NCBI GenBank assembly: GCA_964017185.1
Contig: OZ024878.1
Coordinates: forward strand, 18,231,851 to 18,295,850
Direction of reading: 5' to 3'
Source: Rugalucina vietnamica
Lineage: Eukaryota > Mollusca > Bivalvia > Lucinida > Lucinidae
Length of the DNA: 64,000 nucleotides
Shown: positions 32,434 through 43,000 of the stretch, piece by piece
Layout of the letters: every line of letters starts with the position of its first letter
How positions within the stretch are numbered: the first letter of the stretch is position 1
The notes under the pieces: generated by a model
What the model saw: the letters and a program-made list of their open reading frames with translations, nothing else
Database searches by the model: none
What the model was told of the DNA's origin: nothing
Program-made: the position numbers and the translations under genes

Positions 32434-32440
32434 TTTTTCT
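32169..32440 (+). other. LINE 3' UTR and ATTT tail
   Basis: Non-coding. Contains a 27-bp direct duplication (ACTCCGGCTCGCCAAGTCTC) near 32300 and ends in about 12 ATTT units (32389-32440), the likely LINE 3' microsatellite tail. Confidence 0.65.
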
Positions 32441-33057
32441 AAAGCTAAATAGTTAAAATAGGCTACATTGTTATTATGTTCATTTGCCTTCTTCCCTGGT
32501 TTTCTCCTCAAATGTCGACTCGCTATCACGAATTTCTCAGTTTTTCGATGAGACTGAATCACGCAGTGGCCTGCATTCCAGATTTTATCAAAAAAAATCT
32601 CTGCAGTTTACAGGCCTCTACTCGTGGCTTCAGTGTTTAAAGCAGAAGAGGACGGTTGCTATTTTTGTGCATGTACATGCATGTGTCTAACATTTTTATC
32701 CATTGCGTTGTGCACTTTGTCAAAGCGCACAATTCAAATAGAAAAGTTCATTATTAAAATTGTCATTAATCAAGTAATTTCGTATTGGCCCAGTTACAGG
32801 TCCTCGGCCAGCTGTATTGGCCCTCGGCTCCGCCTCGGGCCAATGCAGCAGACCTCGGACCTGTAGCTGGGCCAATACGAAATTACTTGATTAATAACAT
32901 TATTTTAAATTGAAGCATTAATTTTCGCAATTTTGCCAAACATTTTAAATTAACATTCTTTGCTAAAGATGATTGCATTACCATCTAGATCTACGAGCTT
33001 TAATTTGCTGCAAAGTCAAAGAATTGATATTGGAATTAACCAAGAAATTCGTTTTTT
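32441..33057. other. No gene; contains a 131-bp palindrome
   Basis: Nothing coding. The palindrome at 32765-32895 is listed separately. Confidence 0.5.
32765..32895. repeat. 131-bp palindrome
   Basis: Left arm ATTAATCAAGTAATTTCGTA and GGCCCAGTTACAGGTCCTCG, mirrored on the right. The loop is centred on GGCCCTCGGCTCCGCCTCGG. Likely a foldback MITE. Confidence 0.75.
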
Positions 33058-34457
33058 CAGCTCACCCGAGCCCAAGGATCAAAGGTGAGCTTATAGTATA
33101 CCCATGCTCCGTCCGTCCGTCGTCGTCCACAATTTCAAAGATCTTCTCCTCTGAAACCGCTGGGCCGATTGTTCTCATATTACACATACACCATCTACAG
33201 GTAGGGGGAAAGAATAATTATGTTTTTGTTTTGATCGGATAAGGACTCTGGTTGCTATGGTTACTTATGCCTCCCATAGACTTATAATGGTAAAAAGTGA
33301 AAATTGGCAGTTTTTGCAGTCTTGTTGAAGATATTTGGATTTTGTTTTTGCAGTAATGTTTATTGAGTAGTCCTCTACGTTTCTTGTGACTATTGTCCTA
33401 ATCCTTTATTTTTATTGGTTGCAGGGGCCCCATATAGGACAAAATTTCGAAAAATATTCAAAAATCTTCTGCTCAGAAACTGTCGAGGGGATTAAGCCTG
33501 TACTTTGTATACATGTTCCTGACAGTGACCTCTACATAATTTGTGTTTTTTATTCCAGGCGGATAAGAACTCTGGTTGCTTATAATGGGAAAAGTGGAAA
33601 TCGGCTATTTTTCCGCTAAAATTGCAGACATTTGAATTTGTTTTTGCAGAAATGTTTATTGAGTAGCATTTGATGTTTCTTGTGAGTTTTGTCATAATCC
33701 TTTATTTTGATTGGTTGCTGGGGCCCCATAAAGGGCAAAATTTTGAAAAAAAAAAAAAAAAAAAAAAAACATTCAAAAATCTTCTCCTCAGAAACTGTCA
33801 AGTAGATGAATCCTGTACTTTGTATACGTGTTCCTGACAGTAGCCTCTACATAGTTTGTGTTTTTATTCCAGTCGGATAAGAACTCTGGTTGCTATGGTT
33901 TCCATAGCCTTATAATGGGAAAAATGGAAATTAGCTATTTTTCTGACCAATTGTAGGTGTTTAAATTTTGTCTTTTCAGAAATATTTATTGAGTATATCT
34001 GTATGTTTCATGTGACTTTTTTCCTAATCCGTTATTTTGATTGGTTGCTTGGGCCACATAAAGGGTAAAATTTCGAAAAGCATTTAAAAATCTTCTCCTC
34101 AGAATTTGTCTACGGCATGAAGCCTGTACTTTGTATACATGTTCCTGACAGTAGTCTCTACATAATTTGTGTTTTTTATTTCAGTCGGATAAGAAATCTG
34201 GTCGCTATGGCAACTTAAAGTTTCGATAGACTTAAAACGGGAAAAGTGGAAATTGGCTATTTTGTTCTGGTCCAGTCGCAGATATTTGAATTCTGTTTTT
34301 GTAGAAATGTTTATAGAGTAGTCCTCTACAGTTTGGTTGACTTTTGTCCTAATCATTTAGTTTGATTGGTCGGTGGGGCCCCATAAAGGGCAAATGTTTT
34401 AAATAAATATTTGGTTAATATAGCAGATCTCAGGTGAGCGTTTACAGGACCGTTGGT
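33058..34457 (+). repeat. Repeat-B long copy 1
   Basis: Starts CAGCTCACCCGAGCCCAAGG, contains GTCCGTCCGTCGTCGTCC and ends CTCAGGTGAGCGTTTACAGG. The interior is four tandem ~310-bp units, each with TCAAAAATCTTCT, TGTACTTTGTATAC and CCCATAAAGGGCAAA. Short open frames inside are not conserved as protein. Confidence 0.7.
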
Positions 34458-34590
34458 TTAATAGTCTGATTTGAAATGTCACTAATACGCAGCTTTTCTA
34501 CAGCTTTCAAGAGCTGTAGATTTAACCTGTTTTGAAAAAAAATAATATCCAGCTTTTCTACCGCTTCTATACCTACAGACGCAGCTTTTT

Positions 34591-35087
34591 CAGCTCACCT
34601 GAGCCGAAGGCTCATACGTGAGCTTATAGTATAGGTAGCCGGACAACTCGGACCCAAGACAACTCGGACCCTTGGTATTTTTCGGACCTAAGACGAATCG
34701 GACCCAAGCCTGAGACAACTCGGACCCAATTTTGAGACGGCTCGGACCCAGCAACAAGGACGACCATCCAAACAATTGCTATTTTATTATGTAGATAAAA
34801 CTTGTATAAAACACATATACATTTGGTAACCTGTTGATAATATGATGATTCTTTGATAATATGATGAGCAAAAAAAAAAATTCATTTTTCTTTCTTTTTT
34901 TTTTTTTTTTTTTTTTTTTTCGAAATAAAAAAATGCAAAAAAAATGTATGAATTTGAGTAATTTATCTGTAATAATGCAGCTCATGATGTTATTTTGTGT
35001 AACCTGGGTTATTGAATTTACGAATTTACTTGAACATTTGGAAACTCCTTTGATATGATGATTCTTTGATGATGAGCAAATTTTATT

Positions 35088-35118
<31 letters not shown>

Positions 35119-37748
35119 CATTTTTCTTTTCTTTTCTTTTCTTTTTTCCTTCTTTTTTCTTTTTCTTTTTTTTTCGAAATAAAAAAATGCAAAAAATATA
35201 TGAAATTGAGTCATTTACGGTTTATTGAATTTACGAATTTACTTGAACAATTGGAAAGTCCTTTGATATGAAGATTCTGTGATAATATGATGACAAAAAT
35301 GAGTTGTTGTTTTTTTTTTTTCGACACAAAGAAAAAATGCAAAATAAAAATGTATGAAATCGAGTCATTTATCTGTTATAATGCAGCTCATGATGTTATT
35401 TTGTGTAACCTGGGTTTTTAAATTTACGAATTTACTTGGACATTTGGTGACTACATGTACTTTGTTATGATGATTCTGTGTCAATATGATAAAAGTGATG
35501 TTTCAATATTGTCAATTTTTACACTACACAAAAACTCGCCTGTAGGCACAAGTGACACCTCAACTAAGTATCTCGATTCATCCGATAATTTAATCAACGT
35601 CGATAATTGTTTATCAAGCACGACTTCAGTGATCGATAAGCGGAAATCAACAAATATAAATTAACAGACTGAGGTGTTTTAATATACCGGTATATATGAT
35701 ATTGATATATGATATTGATGGATAAATGACTTGAATAGCTTTATATACGGTGCAGTGTACAGCCTTTAAAATAAAATATAATTTACTTGGCTCGCAATTT
35801 TTGTGAGTCTTCATCGCATATGTCGTACAGATAAGGCTTTCCTGTTTTTGTCGGACGGTACTGTCACATTTGACACACAGATCAAACATTGTCTTAAATT
35901 ACTGTTGATCACTCTTCACTAATTTGCCGAAAACATAAAAGTTAAAAACCAAGTTTACATAGCTAAAATTCGTACAACTTTAAAAATCATAAACCAATGT
36001 TTAAAATAAATTAAAAGTCTAAAACACGTTCATTCTAAATCCATTGTGTTCATTCGTTCGTATTAAATGCAAGTAGTTGCGTAATTAAGATTGCTCACTC
36101 GTCTTATGAGTTTTATTACCATTAAAGATAATGCACAAGGTCATTTGTAGCCACGACCCTCTTGGTAACGGGGGACATCATGCTTTTATGCTATCGTCCG
36201 TATGTCGTCCGTCGGTATGGGTCCGATTCGTCTTGGGTCCGAAAAGGTTTGGGTCCGATTCGTCTTGGGTCCGAAAAGGTCTGGGTCCGAGTCGTCCCAG
36301 AAATTTTGGGTCCGAGTCGTCTTGGGTCCGAGTTGTCTGACATTCATAGTATATTTCCATGCTCCGGCGTCCGTCCGTCGTCCGTCCATCTGTCGTCGGT
36401 CGTCCGTCCGTCGTCGTCCACAATTTCAAAGATCTTCTTCTCTGAATCCGCTGGGCCGATTGTTCTCATATTACACATACACCATCTACAGGAAAGAATA
36501 ATTGTGTTTTTTGTTTTGATCGGATAAGGACTGTGGTTGCTATGGTAACTTATGCTTCCCATAGACTTATAATGGAAAAACGTGAAAATTGCCAATTTTT
36601 GCTGTCTTGTTGGAGATATTTGAATTTTGTTTTTACAGAAATGTTTATTGAGCAGTCCTCTACGTTTCATGTCACTTTTGTCCTAATCCTTTATTTTGAT
36701 TGGTTGCAGGCGCCCATTATAGGGCAAAATTTCGAAAAACATTCAAAAATCTTCTACTCAGAGACTGTCAAGGGGATTAAGCCTGTATTTTGTATACATG
36801 TTCCTGACACTGGCCTCTACATAATTTGTGTTTTTTATTCCAGGCGGATAAGAACTCTGGTTGCTATGGCAACTTAAAGTTCCCATAGATTTATAATGGG
36901 AAAAGTGGAAATCGGCTATTTTTCCGCTAAAATTGCAGACATTTGGATTTTGGTTTTGCAGAAATGTTTATTGAGTAGTGTTTGGCGTTTCTTGTGAGTT
37001 TTGTCCTAATCCTTCATTTTGATTGGTTGCTGGGGCCCCATAAAGGGCAAAAGTTTGAAAAAAAAAAAAACATTCAAAAATCTTCTCCTCAGAAACTGTC
37101 AAGTGGATGAATCCTGTACTTTGTATACATGTGCCTGACAGTAGCCTCTACATAATTTGTGTGTTTTAGAACTCTGGCTGCTATGGTTTCTATAGACTTA
37201 TAATGGGAAAAGAAGTGGAAATTAGCTATTTTTTCTGGACCAATTGTAGGTATTTGAATTTTGTCTTTGCAGAAATATTTATTGAGTATATCTGTACGTT
37301 TCATGTGACGTTTTTCCTAATCCTTTATTTTGATTGGTTGCTGGGGCCACATAAAGGGTAAAATTTCGAAAAACACTTAAAATTCTTCTCCTCAGAAATT
37401 GTCTACGGCATGAAGCCTGTACTTTGTATACATGTTCCTGACAGTAGTCTCTACATAATTTGTGTTTTTTATTGCGGTCGGATAAGAAATCTGGTCGCTA
37501 TGGCAACTTAAAGTTTCGATAGACTTAAAACGGGAAAAGTGGAAATTGGCTATTTTTTCTGGTCCAATCGCAGATATTTGAATTCTATTTTTGCAGCAAT
37601 GTTTATAGAGTAGTCCTCTACAGTTTGGTTGACTTTTGTCCTAATCCTTTATTTTGATTGGTTGGTGGGGCCCCATAAAGGGCATTTTTTTTTTTTGGTT
37701 AATATAGCAGATCTCAGGTGAACGTTTACAGGACCGTTGGTCCTCTGG
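34591..37748 (+). repeat. Repeat-B long copy 2, interrupted
   Basis: Starts CAGCTCACCTGAGCCGAAGG at 34591, is broken at 34633 by a TIR element and resumes at 36346. It ends CTCAGGTGAACGTTTACAGG with TTGGTCCTCTGG. The internal units match those of copy 1 closely. Confidence 0.7.
34634..36345. mobile_element. 1.7-kb element with compound GGGTCCGA inverted ends
   Basis: The 8-bp duplication ATAGTATA lies at 34626-34633 and 36346-36353. Each end consists of several tandem blocks such as GACAACTCGGACCCAAGAC, pointing in opposite directions at the two ends. The interior has repeated TGATGATTCTTTGATAATATG segments with long T runs (34895-34920 and 35090-35118), and no transposase. Confidence 0.7.
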
Positions 37749-38087
37749 CTTTTATAACACAAGGAACATTTTGGTGCCAAAATTAATCAAGTTTGCTTTA
37801 ATTTTCGTTTTTCATTTTTGCACATCCCCCATCAATATGTGATGCGTCAATTTGCATGCTTAGTTATTTAATCAGACACAACCACATTACTATGCTTCAT
37901 GTTTCGATGTACGCTCGTGGGTTGGGCATCATACTATCATGTCCACGACTTTAAAGCTGTTGGAGCATTCGTTGCTATTGATTGACCCACTGGTTCATTT
38001 TGTGGGTTTGTTTGCTCAAGATTTTCATTAGTGTTGTTTGGCTTTTCACGGATCTTTAGTTACCGGTCAACATTGTATTTTTGTATT
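37749..38087. other. No gene recognised
   Basis: Nothing supported between Repeat-B and the SINE-like repeat. Confidence 0.45.
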
Positions 38088-38395
38088 TTTTGTTTTGTTT
38101 GAATTGATGCTTAACGTCCCAGTCAACAGCTATGGTCATGTCAAGACGTTGCCTCCATTTTATGGGAATTGTACCAAAAAGGATGTCATGACATCCGAAA
38201 GTGCTTCAAATATAACCACCGAACTAAGCCAATAAGGCTTATATTTATGAATGGTTTGACTTGAACCACGTCTTATTGACAGGCTCAGACTTGATCTGGT
38301 TAACCAGTAATCAGATGGTCAGTCAACAGTAGATAACCTTTACCAGGAGGCACAAGCAGCCCATCTATTTCTTTAGGCCCCAATGGGCGGGGACA
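38088..38395 (-). mobile_element. SINE-like repeat S, copy 1
   Basis: Minus-strand tail is GGGACGTTAAGCATCAATTC with (CAAA)n. The body contains CCAGGAGGCACAAGCAGCCC or its complement. Two further copies are at 44118 and 54600. The tail resembles other mollusc SINE tails. Confidence 0.6.
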
Positions 38396-38489
38396 TACTC
38401 CAACCCCACCACCCTTATGCCATGCGTCTGTGACCACATGTCTTGCAATCATCGTGGCGTTTTATATAAATCATAATGCATTTGTTTGA

Positions 38490-38740
38490 CCGCGATGATT
38501 TATTGACCACGAAGAGCGGACAGTTAAAAATGTTGTGAACTACTGCAAGAGCCCAAGTAATTCATATTTCCGGCCGTTCCAGAACGGTACTTCTTTAAAG
38601 GTTCTATTTGTTTTATGTTTTGTCTCAATATTTAACTCATGGTTTTGACTTTTTATGTTCGTGTTTGTATTTTAGTTTGGTTCAAGTATTTGAAATGCCA
38701 CCTATAGTGAAATAACAGCTGAAATAAAATCGCGTAGGAT
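38490..38740 (+). repeat. Old Penelope-like 3' UTR relic
   Basis: Weakly matches the tail of the fragment at 53300 (TGATTTATTGACCACGA, ACTACTGCA, CGGTACTTCT). Non-coding. Confidence 0.35.
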
Positions 38741-38984
38741 GGAATGAAATTAGGTGGACTGAAAAACTAATGTTGAATCATTTATTAATGCTGCATTAAA
38801 ATTATAATCAAACGTCTTATTTGGTTTTAATTTTGTCCTGAAAATCAGGTGTTCATTTAGAAACTTTGGTAAGTATATGACTTTAAAATACGCAGATAAG
38901 TTTCGTTTTGCATTTGGCAAGTTAGTTTCGTTTTGCATTTGGCAAGGTATCTACCAGATGACTTTCTGAAACCTACCTGCATGT

Positions 38985-39157
38985 CATTACGAAAACTTGT
39001 CCATGCAATAAACAGAGAATTTTTTAGCTTTAAAAATTGAAAACTTTCATCTGAAAATTTCTGATATTTTTCTAGGTATACCCCGGCATACCCCAGTTTT
39101 TCTATATAAAAGTGGGGTTTAAGGGGGTAGACGCTTCACGGACATGTTTTCCTGATG
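38985..39157 (-). repeat. MITE-A copy 5, palindrome lost
   Basis: Both ends present (CATTACGAAAACTTGTCC and GACATGTTTTCCTGATG) but the central hairpin is absent. Confidence 0.7.
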
Positions 39158-39244
39158 TTAAATTTGGGCTTGTAGCATTTAAGCCAGATATGTGGTCAAT
39201 GACTGGGCATAAATCAGTGGAAAGTTGCGAGCAAGGAAACACTC

Positions 39245-39393
39245 CATCACGTAAACATGTCCGTGTTATATACATGTATATCCCCTTAAACACCACTTTT
39301 ATATAGTCAAACTGGGGTTTGCAGGGGTATACCTAGTCTTCTTATTTCTAATCCAAAACATAGATTGTGTGTACTCGTTAGAACCGCCTCAGT
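39245..39393 (+). repeat. MITE-A copy 6, half element
   Basis: Starts CATCACGTAAACATGTCCG and stops in the first palindrome arm. Confidence 0.7.
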
Positions 39394-39428
39394 GAGCAAA
39401 AAATGTTAAATTATCAAAAATTATTAGG

Positions 39429-39431
<3 letters not shown>

Positions 39432-39472
<41 letters not shown>
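39432..39472. repeat. Poly-T run
   Basis: About 41 T; length may be unreliable in assembly. Confidence 0.9.
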
Positions 39473-39473
<1 letters not shown>

Positions 39474-39848
39474 ATTGACGGACATGCCACCAGGCCACCT
39501 GCAAATAATATATAGTTGTAAAAAATAGTCAAATAATGTTTTCACAAATAATGACTATAAAATAAGAAAACAGATCTGTAATAAATTTGATTCCAAAACA
39601 CAAAGCTAATAATAAGCTTACACAGGATGAAGACGATCAAAGGCTGAGTAAAACATAACAACAAATTTATGTGTATGATTTTTTATGATTCATTATATCA
39701 GTAGGCTATCAAATATGGAAACTGACATGTACTAGGGCATACTTTCCCACTCTATCAATTATGTAGTGAATGTAAACGGGCAAGCATACTTTATGTATAC
39801 ATAACACTGTCAGCCATATTATAGCACAATCCCAGGCAATCATCACAC

Positions 39849-40060
39849 CTAGGTCAACATGCAGCCATTGGGTTTTAGTAAGACGGGCTTAACCTCAGCC
39901 AAGTTTAGCACCTGTTGTACTTGCTTTTCAATTTTCAATATTTTCCCGGTCAGTGGTTCGTGACATTCAACAACACGAGTCTCGCCTCTTCCTAGCGCAT
40001 TGGTGATCTGCCCACAAACCTGATTATCGACATAAATTACCAATTGTCGTAATTGATTCC
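39849..40060 (-). CDS. Lectin gene exon 10, F-type lectin C-terminal half and stop
   Basis: 3' splice site TTTTGTGTTTCAG, phase 1. Encodes NQLRQLVIYVDNQVCGQITN, then VECHEPLTGKILKIEKQV and LNLAEVKPVLL, the last strands of the lectin barrel, ending in TAG. The Arg usually found shortly after the RxDCC motif is Gln here. No clear AATAAA was found downstream. Confidence 0.85.
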
Positions 40061-43000
40061 CTGAAACACAAAACAAAGGATATGCAAATATAAATGTTCT
40101 TTATTAATCCGTTTGTGACGCACGGATTCGCCCATTATTATCATATAGGTGAGTCCCTTTTCATCCTAAGTGGGTATCAGGGGTGATTTTGTTTTCTTTA
40201 TTTCTTTGTCGTTTGTCATAATATGTTCTATTTTTATAGTATAGTGTGATTTCTTTACAAGTTTATTTTACAAGTTTATTTTCAATCTCTCAATCCTTGT
40301 TACCGAGGCAACATGAGGTACAGTGAATATACAGCATGATACGAGGCGTAGTGTGCAAACTGCTTAAATAAACATTCAATAAACATACACAATGCATACA
40401 ATACAATATGATTCACAATTTTTACTGAAACATTTTTTCCTCTAGAAAATTTAGCTAAATGATTATAGGATTATCTTTGACCCTGCCGGTTTACCTTTGG
40501 TATTCTTATTTCAAATACACTATAATTACATGTATGTCAGAGGTAAAGGGTTATAGTCAAAGAACTAAAGAACTCGCAGTATACATAGAATAAAATAATA
40601 CATGTCCTTTAGCTGAATCTGATGATATATATATATATATTCGCCTTCTTCAGAGTCACTATGTATTTACAGGTAAAAACTGGAAAAAAAATGAAAGAAA
40701 AAAATGAAAATAGGTAAATAACTCGGGGGGGGGGGGGTAACTACCTATATATGACGTAGTAGGGATGTGCCGCCCGAATAGCCCCCTTTTTCAGCCTCGC
40801 CAGATATATGAATGGGTTACCTTTTTCAAGTCAAAATATATGAATGGCCCCATTTTTCCATATTTAGTCTATGAATGACTATAAGAGCACTTTTTTGCTG
40901 ACATACACAGCTCAGAAAGTCGTAATATTTGTATATAATTGTGTATTTGAAATTGTACAATCAAATATATGAATGGGTCACTTTTTTCGAAGGCATGATA
41001 TATGAATGGGTCCCTTTTTTCGATTACCAGATATATGAATGGGGTATGTTTTAAAGTATCGGGCGACACGTCCGTACCAAAATTACCTCCGAGCTACCCC
41101 CCCCCCCCCCCCCCCCGAGGTAAATAAATAAAATAAAACAAAAACAATGCAAAAATACACAAAAATCACATAAAATGTGACAAAGTTGACACCGCTGTAT
41201 GTTCGGCAGTGGGTAAACGACTTAAAATTAATTCATGAAGGGCCCAGAATCTCATTAGAAATGGCGGTAAAATTGCGCGTCACTTTACATTAAGTCAGTT
41301 TGTAGCGGTGTGTGTATTAGCTATGTAAGTTAAACATTGGGGAACCACGGTTGGAGGCACCCTAGAAAAATCAAGGTAATAAGCACAAAAGAGAGTCAAA
41401 CAGAGTATTTTCGATGAATGCAAATCTATGGAAAGCCTTAGCTGCCTTAAGTCGAGTACCAATATAATAATAGGCGCATTCCGTATAATAATGGGTGCAT
41501 TTCGTATAATAATGGGTGCATTTTACATAATAATAGGTGCATTTTGTACAATAATAAGTGCAGTTTGTATAATAATGGGTGCATTTTACATAATAATAGG
41601 TGCATTTTTTACAATAATAAGTGCATTCCGTATAATAGTGGGTGCATTTCGTATAATAATTAGCGCATTTTACATAACAATAGATGCATTTTGTACATTG
41701 ATAGGTGCATTCCGTATAATAATGGATGCATTTACATAAAAATGAGTGTATTTTGCATAATAATAGGCGCAGTTTGTATAATAGTATGTTTTGCTGACAT
41801 ACACAGCTCAGAAAGTCGTAATATTTGTATATAATTGTGTATTTGAAATTGTACAATCAAATATATGAATGGGTCACTTTTTTCGAAGGCATGATATATG
41901 AATGGGTCCCTTTTTTCGATTACCAGATATATGAATGGGGTATGTTTTAAAGTATCGGGCGACACGTCCGTACCAAAATTACCTCCGAGCTACCCCCCCC
42001 CCCCCCCCGAGGTAAATAAATAAAATAAAACAAAAACAATGCAAAAATACACAAAAATCACATAAAATGTGACAAAGTTGACACCGCTGTATGTTCGGCA
42101 GTGGGTAAACGACTTAAAATTAATTCATGAAGGGCCCAGAATCTCATTAGAAATGGCGGTAAAATTGCGCGTCACTTTACATTAAGTCAGTTTGTAGCGG
42201 TGTGTGTATTAGCTATGTAAGTTAAACATTGGGGAACCACGGTTGGAGGCACCCTAGAAAAATCAAGGTAATAAGCACAAAAGAGAGTCAAACAGAGTAT
42301 TTTCGATGAATGCAAATCTATGGAAAGCCTTAGCTGCCTTAAGTCGAGTACCAATATAATAATAGGCGCATTCCGTATAATAATGGGTGCATTTCGTATA
42401 ATAATGGGTGCATTTTACATAATAATAGGTGCATTTTGTACAATAATAAGTGCAGTTTGTATAATAATGGGTGCATTTTACATAATAATAGGTGCATTTT
42501 TTACAATAATAAGTGCATTCCGTATAATAGTGGGTGCATTTCGTATAATAATTAGCGCATTTTACATAACAATAGATGCATTTTGTACATTGATAGGTGC
42601 ATTCCGTATAATAATGGATGCATTTACATAAAAATGAGTGTATTTTGCATAATAATAGGCGCAGTTTGTATAATAGTATGTGCATTCCGTATAATGATGG
42701 GTACATTTTTCGTAACAATTGATGCATTTCGCATAATAATGGGTCGTGTGTCACTTAATTATAAGTGATTTTCATATGATAATAGGTGCATTCCACACAA
42801 TAAAAGGGTCATTTTGTATTATAATATGTTCAATTTGTATCATAAAAGGTTCTTTTTGTATAACAACAAGTCATATAATAAAGTTCATATATTTCAAAAT
42901 AATTCCAGTTCATATAATAAAAGGTGCAATATGTAATATTGGTGTAATTTGAATGATAACTTGTCTGTTTTGTATAATAACAGGTGGATTTCATATTATA

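Larger units (their letters stand above)
6348..32440 (+). mobile_element. CR1-like LINE, split by a gypsy insertion
   Basis: The two halves are 6348-9158 and 31396-32440. They hold, in order, an N-terminal segment with a 2A-like motif, a PHD-type zinc finger, an apurinic-type endonuclease, a reverse transcriptase and a 3' tail ending in an ATTT repeat. RT sequence broken after base 9158 resumes at 31396 in the same frame once the gypsy element is taken out. A stop at 8461, frameshifts near 7210 and 7530, and the 22-kb insertion make it inactive. CR1 or a neighbouring clade is inferred from the PHD finger plus endonuclease layout. Confidence 0.85.

Noticed and set aside
36162..36527. Open frames across the GGGTCCGA ends and Repeat-B
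   Set aside because: The frame is a by-product of tandem repeats and crosses an element boundary at 36345.
41428..42631. Two identical 103-codon frames rich in IIIGAF motifs
   Set aside because: They are translations of the ~21-bp minisatellite, whose period fits three; no start context or conserved protein.
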